DNA of 64,000 nt from assembly GCF_004208525.1 (NCBI RefSeq), contig NZ_SGIT01000004.1:1-64000 (forward strand). The letters run 5' to 3'. Every line of letters starts with the position of its first letter. Positions within the stretch are counted from its first letter, which is position 1. The position numbers were made by a program, and so were the translations under genes. Shown in pieces: positions 1 through 9,092 of this stretch. The notes under the pieces are model-generated. The model was given only the letters and a program-made list of their open reading frames with translations. It was not told the DNA's origin and searched no databases. Source of the stretch: Sphingobacterium corticibacterium. GTDB taxonomy: Bacteria > Bacteroidota > Bacteroidia > Sphingobacteriales > Sphingobacteriaceae.

Positions 1-80
1 CCATTCCGAACAGAGCAGTCAAGCCCGCCAGAGCCGATGGTACTGCCGTAAAAGGTGGGAGAGTAGGTCGGTGCCGAACC
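1..80 (+). rRNA. rrf: 5S ribosomal RNA, 3' part
   Basis: The first 80 bases read as the 3' two thirds of a bacterial 5S rRNA: the CCGAAC loop, the GCCGATGGTACTGC segment and the GGTGGGAGAGTAGGTCGGTGCC 3' arm are in the expected order. The 5' end lies before the window. It is followed directly by a strong terminator, as expected for the end of an rRNA operon. Confidence 0.93.
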
Positions 81-86
81 TTATAC

Positions 87-122
87 AGGGCCCCTGCAGT
101 ATAACTGCAGGGGCCCTTTTTG
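87..122 (+). terminator. rRNA operon terminator
   Basis: A perfect 14-bp stem (AGGGCCCCTGCAGT pairing with ACTGCAGGGGCCCT) with a 3-nt loop is followed by a T run. It sits a few bases after the 5S 3' end. Confidence 0.93.
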
Positions 123-205
123 TTTGTGAGGGACAAACTTCACACATTACTCGCTACTAAATTATTACCTTTGTATAAATCGCGTTGTCATTTTACAGAT
201 GATTT

Positions 206-2191
206 ATGATAAAAAAAGAGACCATCGAGAAAGTTTTAGATGCCGCTAGAATAGAAGAAGTAGTTGGGGACTTCGTGGATTTAAAAAAACGGGGAACCTC
301 TCTCATTGGTAATTGTCCTTTTCATAATGAAAAAACACCGTCTTTTCATGTATCGGTAGCGAAAGGTATTTATAAATGCTTTGGTTGTGGTGCCGGAGGA
401 GACGCGCTTAAATTTGTTATGGAGCTGGAAAAATATTCTTATCCAGAAGCAATACGTTATTTGGCGGATAAATATAGTATCCCGGTAGAGGAGGTAGAAC
501 GTTCTCCTGCGCAGCTTGCTGCTCAAGATAAACGGGAAAGTCTATATGTGCTCAGCACTTGGGCTGGTAGATATTTTAAAGAACAACTCTGGGATACGGA
601 GTCGGGTCAAAGTATAGCTTTATCTTATTTTAAGGAGCGTGGATATAGAGAGGACATCATACAGAAATTCGATTTAGGCTATTCGCCCGATCAATGGACC
701 GCTCTCGTAGATGTGGCTATCGAAACAGGTTTTCATAAAGATTATTTAAAGGAAATCGGTCTTGCTATAGAGCGAGACGACGCGAGTCTTTATGATCGTT
801 TTAGGGGCCGTGTTATCTTTCCTATTCATAATCTTACCGGTCGCGTTATTGGTTTCGGTGGACGTACGTTAAAAACGGAGAAAACTGTTCCTAAATACGT
901 TAACTCACCTGAAAGCGATATATACCACAAATCGGATGTTCTGTATGGACTTCATTTTGCCAAGAAGGCTATAAAAGATAATGATATTTGTTATTTGGTG
1001 GAGGGGTATGCTGACGTTCTGTCTATGCATCAGGCCGGAGTAGAAAATGTGGTGTCTTCTTCCGGTACTTCTTTGACCTCCGGCCAGATACGTCTTATTT
1101 CTCGCTTCACGAATAATGTTGTCATTTTATATGATGGAGATGCTGCCGGTATTAAGGCCTCGCTACGCGGAACCGATATGTTGCTGGAAGAGGGACTTAA
1201 TGTGAAGGTTTTATTATTTCCAGATGGTAATGACCCCGACTCTTATGTACAGACGTACGGCTCTACGGCATTTAAAGAATATATCGCTAAGCATCAGGAA
1301 GATTTTATTTTTTATAAAACAAATATCTTATTAAAAGATACGGGGGGAGATCCAATTAGACGTGCAGAAGTTATTAGAGAAGTAGTAGAGAGTATTGCTT
1401 TAATACCTGACGAGATAAAAGTTTCAGTTTTTATTCAACAGTGTTCACATTTGCTCGATATTGAAGAGCGTGTATTACTGACCGAGCTGAATAAAATACG
1501 TGTACAGAAAGCAAAAGCACAGGATAAAAAAATACAACAGGCATCTAGAACTTTAAATGACACCCCTCCGGAAGGTATGCCTCCTGCCGACTTATTTTTG
1601 ACGGATGTAGAACGTGTCCAAGACGTTTCGTCGGGAGAGGAAACTCCTCAAACTATTACATCAGATACTTTACAGGAGAGGGAAATCGTACGTATTCTAT
1701 TGAATTATGGTGAGGAACTTGCTATATGGGAAGGTGATGGAGATGTTCCTATAGCTCCTTTACTTTTGAGTGCTTTGGATGATATTGCCTTTGAAGATAG
1801 AGCAAGCGCCTTTATCGTTGATACTTTTAAACAGAAAGCCGAACATTTTGAAATTCCAGATACAAAATATTTCTTCTCACACGAAGACAAGGACGTACAG
1901 GATTTAGCGATCACATGTGTGGCTACACCGTATGAGCTTAGTCCAAACTGGAATGATGAAAAGCGTAAAATATATGTTCGGCAGGAAAGGGAGCATCTTA
2001 AAGAACTTACTATGCAAGCCATATATCGCATAAAAAAGCGGAAGGTAGAAAAAGAAATGATCAAAATCAGAGAAGAGCTAAAAGCGATGTCTACCGAAGA
2101 AGATATGGAGATTCTATTAGCCAAATATCAGAAGCTGAAAGAGGCAGAGAAGGTACTAGGCGTATTTTTGGGAAATATCGTGGTGAAATAG
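206..2191 (+). CDS. dnaG: DNA primase
   Basis: DnaG makes RNA primers at the replication fork. The 661-aa protein has the N-terminal zinc-ribbon (C37, H40, C58, C61 in the pattern CPFHNEKTPSFHV...KCFGCGAGGD), the RNA polymerase core, and a TOPRIM domain with E266-G267 and D310-G-D312. The C-terminal third is poorly conserved, as usual for the helicase-interaction domain. The start at 206 places the zinc motif at the normal distance. A promoter-like -7 box, TACCTTTG, lies at 166-173. It stands alone after the rRNA terminator; a lipoprotein gene follows after about 60 bases. Confidence 0.97.
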   Translation: MIKKETIEKVLDAARIEEVVGDFVDLKKRGTSLIGNCPFHNEKTPSFHVSVAKGIYKCFGCGAGGDALKFVMELEKYSYPEAIRYLADKYSIPVEEVERSPAQLAAQDKRESLYVLSTWAGRYFKEQLWDTESGQSIALSYFKERGYREDIIQKFDLGYSPDQWTALVDVAIETGFHKDYLKEIGLAIERDDASLYDRFRGRVIFPIHNLTGRVIGFGGRTLKTEKTVPKYVNSPESDIYHKSDVLYGLHFAKKAIKDNDICYLVEGYADVLSMHQAGVENVVSSSGTSLTSGQIRLISRFTNNVVILYDGDAAGIKASLRGTDMLLEEGLNVKVLLFPDGNDPDSYVQTYGSTAFKEYIAKHQEDFIFYKTNILLKDTGGDPIRRAEVIREVVESIALIPDEIKVSVFIQQCSHLLDIEERVLLTELNKIRVQKAKAQDKKIQQASRTLNDTPPEGMPPADLFLTDVERVQDVSSGEETPQTITSDTLQEREIVRILLNYGEELAIWEGDGDVPIAPLLLSALDDIAFEDRASAFIVDTFKQKAEHFEIPDTKYFFSHEDKDVQDLAITCVATPYELSPNWNDEKRKIYVRQEREHLKELTMQAIYRIKKRKVEKEMIKIREELKAMSTEEDMEILLAKYQKLKEAEKVLGVFLGNIVVK

Positions 2192-2251
2192 ACGGTGAGT
2201 CTATGTTATCATATTATTTCTGTAAATTGGCACCGCACATACATAAGAACA

Positions 2252-3316
2252 ATGAAAATAAATAATATTCTGTTTTTTGTAGCGTTTGCTATCGTGCTTA
2301 TGGCAGGATGCAAATCGCAGAAAGGAAAATTTGAGTTTTTGTCGCCCAAATCCGGTGAAACAATTATTTTAGGAGAAAAAGTAGCTGTACGCATGCAATT
2401 TCCGGACAGTATGCTTGATTCTATTGTATATTCCATAGATGGGCGGGTTATTGAAAGCAAGCAGGATACAACAGAACTGCTGTTGGACACGGAATCTATT
2501 GGTCTTGGAGCACGTAATATGGTGGCCAAACTTTATCGGGAGGGAAAAGAGGATGTCGCATTTAGTAATATAACTATTTTGCCGGAATCACCTCGTCAGT
2601 ATACGTTCGAAGTGGTTAATGAATATCCACATGATACAACGGCATTTACACAGGGTCTCGAATTTGAAAACGGCTTTTTGTATGAATCCACCGGTGCGGG
2701 CAACGATTTGATAACGTCCTTAAGGAAAGTAGAACTCACTACTGGAAGGGTTTTGCAGAAGAAAGAAATCACAGGTGCCGATGTGTCTGGTGAACCCTAT
2801 TTCGGTGAGGGAATGACTATTGTCGAGGATAAAATTGTGATGCTCACCTGGCGCAATAAACTGGGGTATGTGTTTAATAAAAATACCTTTGAGCAGATTG
2901 GAACATTTAATTACCAACAAAGTACACAAGGGTGGGGTTTGTGTTATGATGGAAAGAGACTTATTAAAACCGATAGTTCTAATAAATTATATTTTCTAGA
3001 CCCTAGCACTTATCAAGAGATAGGTTTTATCTCGGTGTATGATCACAATGGGGCCGTTGATTATATTAATGAATTAGAATATATAGATGGGAATGTATAT
3101 GCCAATATATATGGAAAAGATATAGTAGTTATCATTAATCCTGAAACAGGTGCCGTTGAAGGACAGATCAATTTTGTAGGTCTGTATAAAAATGCTAAGA
3201 GACACGCTGTAGATGAAGAAATGAACGGGATTGCCTATGATAAAGTAGGCAAAAGACTGTTTGTTACAGGTAAACAATGGAATAAGCTCTACGAAGTGAA
3301 AATAGTAGAGCGTTAA
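2252..3316 (+). CDS. Glutaminyl-peptide cyclotransferase-like lipoprotein
   Basis: The C-terminal two thirds match the plant/bacterial type glutamine cyclotransferase family (Glu_cyclase_2, a five-bladed beta-propeller): FTQGLEFENGFLYESTG, the GEG(M)T segment, WGLCYDGKRL and the NELEY motif are all visible. This family converts N-terminal Gln to pyroglutamate. I chose the ATG at 2252 rather than an upstream GTG at 2195 because it begins a clean lipoprotein signal peptide with lipobox LMAGC (C20). The product is 354 aa and is probably anchored in the periplasm or outer membrane. Residues 20-120 form an extra N-terminal domain of unknown role. It is followed closely by yqgF. Confidence 0.85.
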   Translation: MKINNILFFVAFAIVLMAGCKSQKGKFEFLSPKSGETIILGEKVAVRMQFPDSMLDSIVYSIDGRVIESKQDTTELLLDTESIGLGARNMVAKLYREGKEDVAFSNITILPESPRQYTFEVVNEYPHDTTAFTQGLEFENGFLYESTGAGNDLITSLRKVELTTGRVLQKKEITGADVSGEPYFGEGMTIVEDKIVMLTWRNKLGYVFNKNTFEQIGTFNYQQSTQGWGLCYDGKRLIKTDSSNKLYFLDPSTYQEIGFISVYDHNGAVDYINELEYIDGNVYANIYGKDIVVIINPETGAVEGQINFVGLYKNAKRHAVDEEMNGIAYDKVGKRLFVTGKQWNKLYEVKIVER

Positions 3317-3347
3317 GAAAATATCTTCTATTTCATAACAGACGGAT

Positions 3348-3761
3348 ATGCGCATAATGGCTTTTGATTACGGGACAAAAAGGATAGGTATTGCGGTTAC
3401 CGACCCGATGCAGCTTATTGCAACGTCGCTGACGACTATCCACCCAGAGGAGATTTGGACGTTTTTAGCGGATTACCTTCAAAAAGAAGAGGTAGAAACA
3501 TTTGTCGTGGGTAAACCCTTGCAGATGGATGGAACAGCATCACAGTCAGCTCAGCATATTGTTGGGTTTATCCGAAAGTTAAAGAAGACCTATCTAGCTA
3601 TCCCGGTCGTCGAAATTGATGAACGCTTTACCTCTAAAATGGCTGCCAGCGTTATCGCACAAAGCGGTATGAAAAAGCAAAGACGACAGGAGAAGGGTTT
3701 GGTTGATACGGTATCGGCAACCATCATCCTGCAAACTTATATGGACTCTAAAGCATTTTAA
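3348..3761 (+). CDS. yqgF: Putative pre-16S rRNA nuclease / Holliday junction resolvase YqgF (RuvX)
   Basis: A 137-aa RNase H-fold protein of the YqgF/RuvX family, which processes the 5' end of 16S rRNA. Visible signatures are the N-terminal MAFDYGTKRIGIAVTDP strand with the first catalytic Asp (D7), VVGKPLQMDGT in the middle, VEIDERFTSKMA with the conserved Glu, and the C-terminal LVDTVSATIILQ with the last Asp. The length is normal. It lies 4 bases before ybeY, so the two rRNA-maturation genes probably share a transcript. Confidence 0.93.
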   Translation: MRIMAFDYGTKRIGIAVTDPMQLIATSLTTIHPEEIWTFLADYLQKEEVETFVVGKPLQMDGTASQSAQHIVGFIRKLKKTYLAIPVVEIDERFTSKMAASVIAQSGMKKQRRQEKGLVDTVSATIILQTYMDSKAF

Positions 3762-3765
3762 TACA

Positions 3766-4200
3766 ATGGCATTAAGAGATATTTCGTTTTTCAACGAGGA
3801 CATTGATTATAAAATCAAAGACAAACAAAAAATACGGCAATGGATCGGTGCAACGATTGCGGCAGAAGGCTTTGACCGAATTGGCGAATTAAATTTTATT
3901 CTCTGCTCAGACGCCTATTTGTTAGAAATTAACAAACAATATTTGGATCACGATACGTATACAGATATCGTGACATTTGACTCTTCGGAAGAAGATAATG
4001 TCATTGCGGGTGATATTTTTATATCCGTAGAAAGAACAGCAGAGAATGCGTTGAAGTTTGGTGTATCCGAACGTGACGAATTGCATCGTGTGATCATTCA
4101 CGGCGTATTGCATCTATGCGGATACTTGGATAAGAAAAAAGAAGCTAAAGAGTTGATGACCGCTAAGGAGAACGAGTACTTAAGCAAGCGAGTTTTTTAA
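3766..4200 (+). CDS. ybeY: Endoribonuclease YbeY (rRNA maturation)
   Basis: This metal-dependent RNase acts in 16S rRNA maturation and ribosome quality control. The 144-aa protein carries YTDIVTFD...GDIFIS and the metal site HGVLHLCGYLDKKKE. The usual third histidine of HGxLHLxGYDH is absent: the sequence reads GYLDKK, so an Asp may take its place, as I recall for Bacteroidota homologs. The longer open frame begins at 3703 inside yqgF, but MALRD at 3766 gives the normal N-terminus and a 4-bp gap from yqgF. Confidence 0.93.
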   Translation: MALRDISFFNEDIDYKIKDKQKIRQWIGATIAAEGFDRIGELNFILCSDAYLLEINKQYLDHDTYTDIVTFDSSEEDNVIAGDIFISVERTAENALKFGVSERDELHRVIIHGVLHLCGYLDKKKEAKELMTAKENEYLSKRVF

Positions 4201-4216
4201 AGAAGCATATAAACAG

Positions 4217-4246
4217 AAAAGGGAAATCCAACGATTTCCCTTTTTT
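4217..4246. terminator. Bidirectional terminator between ybeY and ndk
   Basis: The stem GGGAAATC/GATTTCCC with a 4-nt loop has an A run on one side and a T6 run on the other. It can therefore end both the plus-strand ybeY transcript and the convergent ndk transcript. Confidence 0.88.
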
Positions 4247-4264
4247 AAGTTAAGGCCTGAAGCC

Positions 4265-4684
4265 TTAAAATCTTTCGAATTGTGAGAAAAAGAAATTACC
4301 TTCAATTTCTGCATTTTCGTCCGAATCCGATCCGTGAACAGCATTCGCATCGATAGATTTAGCGTATTTGTTGCGAATCGTTCCTTCCGCTGCCTCGGCA
4401 GGATTTGTAGCACCGATTAGTTTGCGGAAATCTTCTACAGCATTGTCTTTTTCCAAAATAGCCGCTACAATTGGCCCTGAGGTCATAAAGCTAACTAAAT
4501 CATTATAAAAAGGTCTTTCTTTATGTACGGCATAGAAATTGCCTGCAGTTTCTTTTGTAAGCTGGATGTATTTCATAGCGACGATTTTGAAACCGTCCGC
4601 AATAATATCATTTAAGATAGCACCGATGTGACCATTTGCTACAGCATCTGGCTTAATCATCGTAAAAGTTCTATTTGTTGCCAT
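4265..4684 (-). CDS. ndk: Nucleoside diphosphate kinase
   Basis: Ndk transfers the gamma phosphate between nucleoside triphosphates and diphosphates through a phosphohistidine. The 139-aa protein begins MATNRTFTMIKPDAV (K11) and ends with NAVHGSDSDENAEIEGNFFF, which contains the active H117. The frame is open for 16 codons upstream, but the MATNRTF start matches the family and places a promoter at 4702-4732. It is monocistronic, convergent with ybeY and divergent from marR. Confidence 0.97.
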   Translation of the reverse strand: MATNRTFTMIKPDAVANGHIGAILNDIIADGFKIVAMKYIQLTKETAGNFYAVHKERPFYNDLVSFMTSGPIVAAILEKDNAVEDFRKLIGATNPAEAAEGTIRNKYAKSIDANAVHGSDSDENAEIEGNFFFSQFERF

Positions 4685-4701
4685 GTTGATAAATTTTTGT
4701 G

Positions 4702-4732
4702 CAAACCTAAATAAATTTACTTTTATACGCAA
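4702..4732 (-). promoter_or_regulatory. ndk promoter (Bacteroidota type)
   Basis: On the minus strand a TTG (4730-4732) is followed after 20 nt by TAGGTTTG (4702-4709), matching the -33/-7 pattern TTG-N19-21-TAnnTTTG. It lies 18 bases before the ndk start. Confidence 0.6.
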
Positions 4733-4884
4733 TATAATCGCGTAGCATATAAAATAAATTTATTTCGCTCTCCTCAGCCATCAAGGACTATTTTATAGAG
4801 GAAATTTACATAAAAATTTGCTTATCACAGGAAATATAGGAAATTAGCGGAAGATAAAAGCCGCAAAAATATGACCTAAAAAAA

Positions 4885-4928
4885 TTTGTTTTATCCAAGA
4901 GACTTATTATATTTGTTATGCTTGCATA
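4885..4928 (+). promoter_or_regulatory. marR-fadNAE promoter with a dyad near +1
   Basis: TTTG (4885-4888), 19 nt, then TATATTTG (4908-4915) is a near-ideal Bacteroidota promoter. Immediately downstream, TATGCTTGCATA (4917-4928) is a perfect 5+2+5 inverted repeat covering the likely transcription start. By analogy with MarR systems, this is a candidate autoregulatory operator for the gene that starts 20 bases later. Confidence 0.6.
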
Positions 4929-4947
4929 GTAAAATATAAATCAAATT

Positions 4948-5436
4948 ATGTCTCAAGACAATACCATAGATTATTTTTTAAAAACCTGTTGGCAGACGGT
5001 CGCTAACAAGTACAACATTATTGCTTCGCAATTCGGGTTCACTCAAGCAGCAGGATATATTTTGATCAATATACATAAAGAAGGTACCTCGGTTTCGCAA
5101 ATTGCAAATGCTACGGGCGTGAAAACGACATCGTTGTCTCGGGTATTAAACAATTTAGAAACGTTAGGGTTTATCTATAGAGAGGTAAATGCATCCGATA
5201 AACGCTCGGTAAAGGTGTATTTGACACCGTTAGGTGTGGAAAAGCGAAAACTAGCGAAAGACGTCGTTCGGAGCTTTAATGAGTTTTTGGAGTCCCGGAT
5301 TCCGGAAGACGAGCGTGCGCAGTTGATTCAGTCGTTAAAGAAGATCAACGCATTGACGGCAAGTTATCAGCTGGAACAAGAAGCAGGTGCAGAGAAGAAG
5401 GCTGAAGGTTCAAAGACGGTAAATATTGGAAAATAA
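4948..5436 (+). CDS. MarR-family transcriptional regulator
   Basis: A 162-aa winged-helix protein. The recognition segment SVSQIANATGVKTTSLSRVLNNLETLGFIYREVNASDKRSVKVYLTPLG is typical of MarR, with the DKR wing. The gap to fadN is 33 bases and there is no terminator, so it probably heads the beta-oxidation operon. In this position the ligand is plausibly a long-chain acyl-CoA or fatty acid, but that is inference from context. The C-terminal 20 residues are charged and probably disordered. Confidence 0.88.
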   Translation: MSQDNTIDYFLKTCWQTVANKYNIIASQFGFTQAAGYILINIHKEGTSVSQIANATGVKTTSLSRVLNNLETLGFIYREVNASDKRSVKVYLTPLGVEKRKLAKDVVRSFNEFLESRIPEDERAQLIQSLKKINALTASYQLEQEAGAEKKAEGSKTVNIGK

Positions 5437-5469
5437 TCGGGAGACATTTTTACTAAAAAAAGTAATAAA

Positions 5470-7896
5470 ATGAATAGACGTATTAAGAAAGTAGCTGTTT
5501 TAGGTTCGGGGGTGATGGGTTCGAGGATAGCTTGTCACTTTGCAAATGTGGGTATAGAGGTAATCCTGTTGGACATTGTGCCGCGTGAACTTTTATCACA
5601 GGAAGAGGCTAAGGGTTTAACATTGGAAAGCACGGTTGTTCGAAATCGTATAGTGAACAATTCTTTGGATACGGCTTTAAAAACTAATCCATCCCCCATT
5701 TATAGCAAACACTACGTAAAGCGTATACATACCGGGAATTTTGAGGACGATATGCCCGCTATTGCAACGTGCGATTGGGTAATTGAGGTGGTGGTCGAAC
5801 GATTGGAGATTAAAAAATCTGTTTTTGAGCAGGTAGAACAATACCGGAAGGCAGGAACCTTGATCACATCGAATACTTCTGGTATCCCAATCCATTTGAT
5901 GACCGAAGGCAGATCGGATGATTTTAAAGCACATTTTTGCGGAACACACTTTTTCAACCCACCGCGTTATCTGGAGCTATTAGAGATTATTCCCACTGCG
6001 GATACCAAACCGGAAATTGTCGACTTCCTATTGCATTTTGGAGATAAAATGTTAGGCAAAACGGTTGTATTATGTAAGGATACCCCGGCTTTTATAGGAA
6101 ACCGTGTTGGTGTTTACTCCATGTTAGCGTTGACACATCTCGTGGAACAGATGGACTTGTCCGTAGAAGAGGTTGATAAATATACAGGGCCAGCGATGGG
6201 GCATCCTAAATCAGCTACGTTTCGTACCGCAGATGTCGTGGGGTTGGATACGTTAGTCAATGTTGCGCAGGGACTGACACAAAATGTTCCTAACGACGAG
6301 GCCAAAGAGGTTTTCCAATTACCATCCTATATCACCAAAATGGTGGAGAATAAATGGTTGGGCGAAAAATCGAAACAGGGTTTTTATAAAAAAGTAAAAG
6401 ACGATAAAGGTGATTCGGTCATTCTTGCACTCGACTTAAAGACACTGGAATATAAAGAACAAGAGAAAGTTAAATCGGCAACCCTTGAGGCAACTAAGCC
6501 TGTAGAAGATATCCGTAAACGGATGAAAGTTTATGAGCAAGGTACCGATAAAGCCGGTACATTGTTCCGTGCAATGCATTACCCGTTATTTGAATATGTC
6601 TCCCGCCGTGTTCCAGAAATTACCGATGATTTTTATCGGATAGATGATGCCATGCGTACTGGCTTCGGTTGGGAACTGGGGCCGTTTGAGGTTTGGGATG
6701 CGCTGGGCGTGCAGGAAACGATTGATAAGATTCGGACAGAAGAGAAAAGGTTACCAGGACAGCAAGGTGAAGTAGCGCAGTGGGTACATGAGATGCTGGA
6801 AGCCGGACACGAGTCTTTCTATAAAGTGCAAGACGGTGTAAGGCATTATTACGACATAGGCTCTAAATCCTATAAACCGATTCCAGGAACAGAAGATTTA
6901 ATCATTTTAGATCATATTCGGGACACAAAAACCATTTGGAAAAATTCGGGTGTGACTATTACGGATTTGGGTGATGGTATCATCAATTGTGAGTTTCATA
7001 CCAAGATGAATACGATCGGTGGCGATGTTATCCAAGGCATCAATAACGCGATTGATTTAGCAGAAAAAGAGTACCAAGGCCTTGTTATTACGAATGACGG
7101 TAAAAACTTTTCGGCAGGTGCTAATATCGGCATGATTTTCATGATGGCGGTCGAGCAGGATTATGATGAGCTGAATACGGCGGTGCGTATGTTCCAAAAT
7201 ACCGCCATGCGGATTCGCTATTCGTCTATTCCCGTTGTCGTCGCGCCATTCCAACTGACATTAGGTGGTGGGTGTGAATTTTCGATGCATGCCGATTTCG
7301 TACAATTGCATGCGGAGACATACATGGGCTTGGTGGAATTTGGTGTTGGTGTTATTCCGGGTGGAGGTGGCTCTAAGGAGTTTGCTCTCCGAGCCTCGGA
7401 TGAATATAAACCGGATCAAATTGTACAGAACACGTTAAAAGATCGATTCTTAACAATAGGACAAGCGAAGGTTTCGACTTCTGCCATAGAAGCTGCGGAG
7501 CTGGGATATTTGCAAGAAGGTAAATACGCCATCACGATGAATCGTAAGCGGTTGCTAGCGGATGCAAAGGCAAAAGTTTTGGAGCTTGCGAATGCAGGAT
7601 ATGTACAGCCGGCTCCTCGAACAGATATTAAAGTACTCGGAAATCAAGGATTAGGAATAGTTTACGTAGGAGCCTCTTCCATGTGGGAAGGGAATTATAT
7701 CTCCGATCATGATAAGAAGATATCCGAAAAATTGGGATGGGTGATGTGTGGTGGTAATCTTTCAGAACCTACCGAAGTCTCTGAGCAATACCTCCTTGAT
7801 ATGGAACGAAAGGCGTTTTTGGAGTTATGCGCGGAGCGTAAAACATTGGAACGAATACAACATATGTTGACGAAAGGGAAACCTCTTAGAAATTAG
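5470..7896 (+). CDS. fadN: 3-hydroxyacyl-CoA dehydrogenase / enoyl-CoA hydratase fusion
   Basis: This bifunctional enzyme covers the hydration and second oxidation steps of beta-oxidation. The 808-aa protein starts with an NAD-binding Rossmann motif, VAVLGSGVMGSR. The 3-hydroxyacyl-CoA dehydrogenase core follows, with HFCGTHFFNPPRYLELLEII and DTPAFIGNRVG. A crotonase domain lies around residues 500-690, with FSAGANIGMI, LGGGCEFSMHADFVQLHAE and GVGVIPGGGGSKE. This dehydrogenase-first order is that of Bacillus FadN, opposite to E. coli FadB. It sits between marR and fadA, 6 bases before fadA. Confidence 0.93.
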   Translation: MNRRIKKVAVLGSGVMGSRIACHFANVGIEVILLDIVPRELLSQEEAKGLTLESTVVRNRIVNNSLDTALKTNPSPIYSKHYVKRIHTGNFEDDMPAIATCDWVIEVVVERLEIKKSVFEQVEQYRKAGTLITSNTSGIPIHLMTEGRSDDFKAHFCGTHFFNPPRYLELLEIIPTADTKPEIVDFLLHFGDKMLGKTVVLCKDTPAFIGNRVGVYSMLALTHLVEQMDLSVEEVDKYTGPAMGHPKSATFRTADVVGLDTLVNVAQGLTQNVPNDEAKEVFQLPSYITKMVENKWLGEKSKQGFYKKVKDDKGDSVILALDLKTLEYKEQEKVKSATLEATKPVEDIRKRMKVYEQGTDKAGTLFRAMHYPLFEYVSRRVPEITDDFYRIDDAMRTGFGWELGPFEVWDALGVQETIDKIRTEEKRLPGQQGEVAQWVHEMLEAGHESFYKVQDGVRHYYDIGSKSYKPIPGTEDLIILDHIRDTKTIWKNSGVTITDLGDGIINCEFHTKMNTIGGDVIQGINNAIDLAEKEYQGLVITNDGKNFSAGANIGMIFMMAVEQDYDELNTAVRMFQNTAMRIRYSSIPVVVAPFQLTLGGGCEFSMHADFVQLHAETYMGLVEFGVGVIPGGGGSKEFALRASDEYKPDQIVQNTLKDRFLTIGQAKVSTSAIEAAELGYLQEGKYAITMNRKRLLADAKAKVLELANAGYVQPAPRTDIKVLGNQGLGIVYVGASSMWEGNYISDHDKKISEKLGWVMCGGNLSEPTEVSEQYLLDMERKAFLELCAERKTLERIQHMLTKGKPLRN

Positions 7897-7902
7897 TGAA
7901 AC

Positions 7903-9078
7903 ATGGAAGCATACATTATAGCAGGATATCGTACAGCAGTAGGAAAGGCACCGAGAGGTGGCTTTCGTTTCATGCGTGCAGATGATTTAGCGGCTGAAGT
8001 TATTAAACATATCGTGGCGACCGTGCCACAATTGGATGTGACGAAAATTGATGATGTCATTGTGGGCAATGCTATGCCGGAGGCAGAGCAAGGATTGAAC
8101 GTCGGACGTTTGATTTCGTTGATGGGACTCGATACCGACAAAGTACCCGGTGTCACGGTGAATCGATATTGTGCATCTGGGTTGGAAACCATTGCGACAG
8201 CTGCAGCGAAGATTAAATCGGGTATGGCCGATTGTATTATTGCCGGTGGTGTAGAAGTTATGTCCGGCATGCCGTTTGGCGGTTGGAAAATCGTGCCGAA
8301 TCCGGTGGTGGCGAAAGACCATCCGGATTGGTATTGGGGGATGGGACTGACAGCGGAAGCCGTCGCGAAAGAATATCATGTTTCGCGTGAAGATCAGGAT
8401 GCTTTTGCACTTCGGTCGCATCAAAAAGCAATCGCTGCGATAAAAAACGGTCATTTGAAAGACGGTGTTGTGCCTATTAAGATCACCGAAAATTACCTAA
8501 AGGATAATAAAATTGGCACACGTGAATATATTGTAGATACAGATGAAGGGCCGAGAGCTGATTCTTCTGCTGAGGCGTTAGCAAAGTTGAAGCCGGTCTT
8601 CGCAGCAGGAGGTTGTGTTACCGCTGGGAACTCGTCACAAACATCCGACGGTGCGGCCTTTGTTATGGTCGTGTCAGAAAAGATGCTAAAGCAATTGAAT
8701 GTTAAGCCGATAGCGCGATTGGTGAGTTATGCCGTGGCAGGAGTACCTCCGCGTATTATGGGAATAGGTCCGGTAGCTGCCATCCCAAAAGCACTGGAAA
8801 TGGCGGGATTGCGAAAAGAAGATATCGACCTAATCGAACTGAATGAAGCCTTTGCGTCGCAATCACTGGCGGTTATCCGCGAATTGGGATTGGATGAAGA
8901 AAAAATAAATGTCAATGGTGGAGCAATCGCTTTAGGGCATCCGCTAGGCTGTACAGGAGCTAAATTGACCGTGCAGCTCTTAAACGAGTTGAAACGTCGG
9001 GAGAAAAGATACGGTATGGTAACAATGTGCGTGGGAACGGGACAAGGAGCAGCTGGGATATTTGAAATGCTAGATTGA
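7903..9078 (+). CDS. fadA: Acetyl-CoA acyltransferase (3-ketoacyl-CoA thiolase)
   Basis: This thiolase carries out the last step of beta-oxidation, cleaving 3-ketoacyl-CoA to acetyl-CoA. The 391-aa protein has all catalytic residues: C90 in NRYCASGLET, H346 in GGAIALGHPLGCTGAK and C376 in MCVGTGQGAAGIFE. Its length is standard. It lies between fadN and fadE with very short gaps, as in the B. subtilis fadNAE operon. Confidence 0.95.
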   Translation: MEAYIIAGYRTAVGKAPRGGFRFMRADDLAAEVIKHIVATVPQLDVTKIDDVIVGNAMPEAEQGLNVGRLISLMGLDTDKVPGVTVNRYCASGLETIATAAAKIKSGMADCIIAGGVEVMSGMPFGGWKIVPNPVVAKDHPDWYWGMGLTAEAVAKEYHVSREDQDAFALRSHQKAIAAIKNGHLKDGVVPIKITENYLKDNKIGTREYIVDTDEGPRADSSAEALAKLKPVFAAGGCVTAGNSSQTSDGAAFVMVVSEKMLKQLNVKPIARLVSYAVAGVPPRIMGIGPVAAIPKALEMAGLRKEDIDLIELNEAFASQSLAVIRELGLDEEKINVNGGAIALGHPLGCTGAKLTVQLLNELKRREKRYGMVTMCVGTGQGAAGIFEMLD

Positions 9079-9092
9079 GGAATTTATAAATA

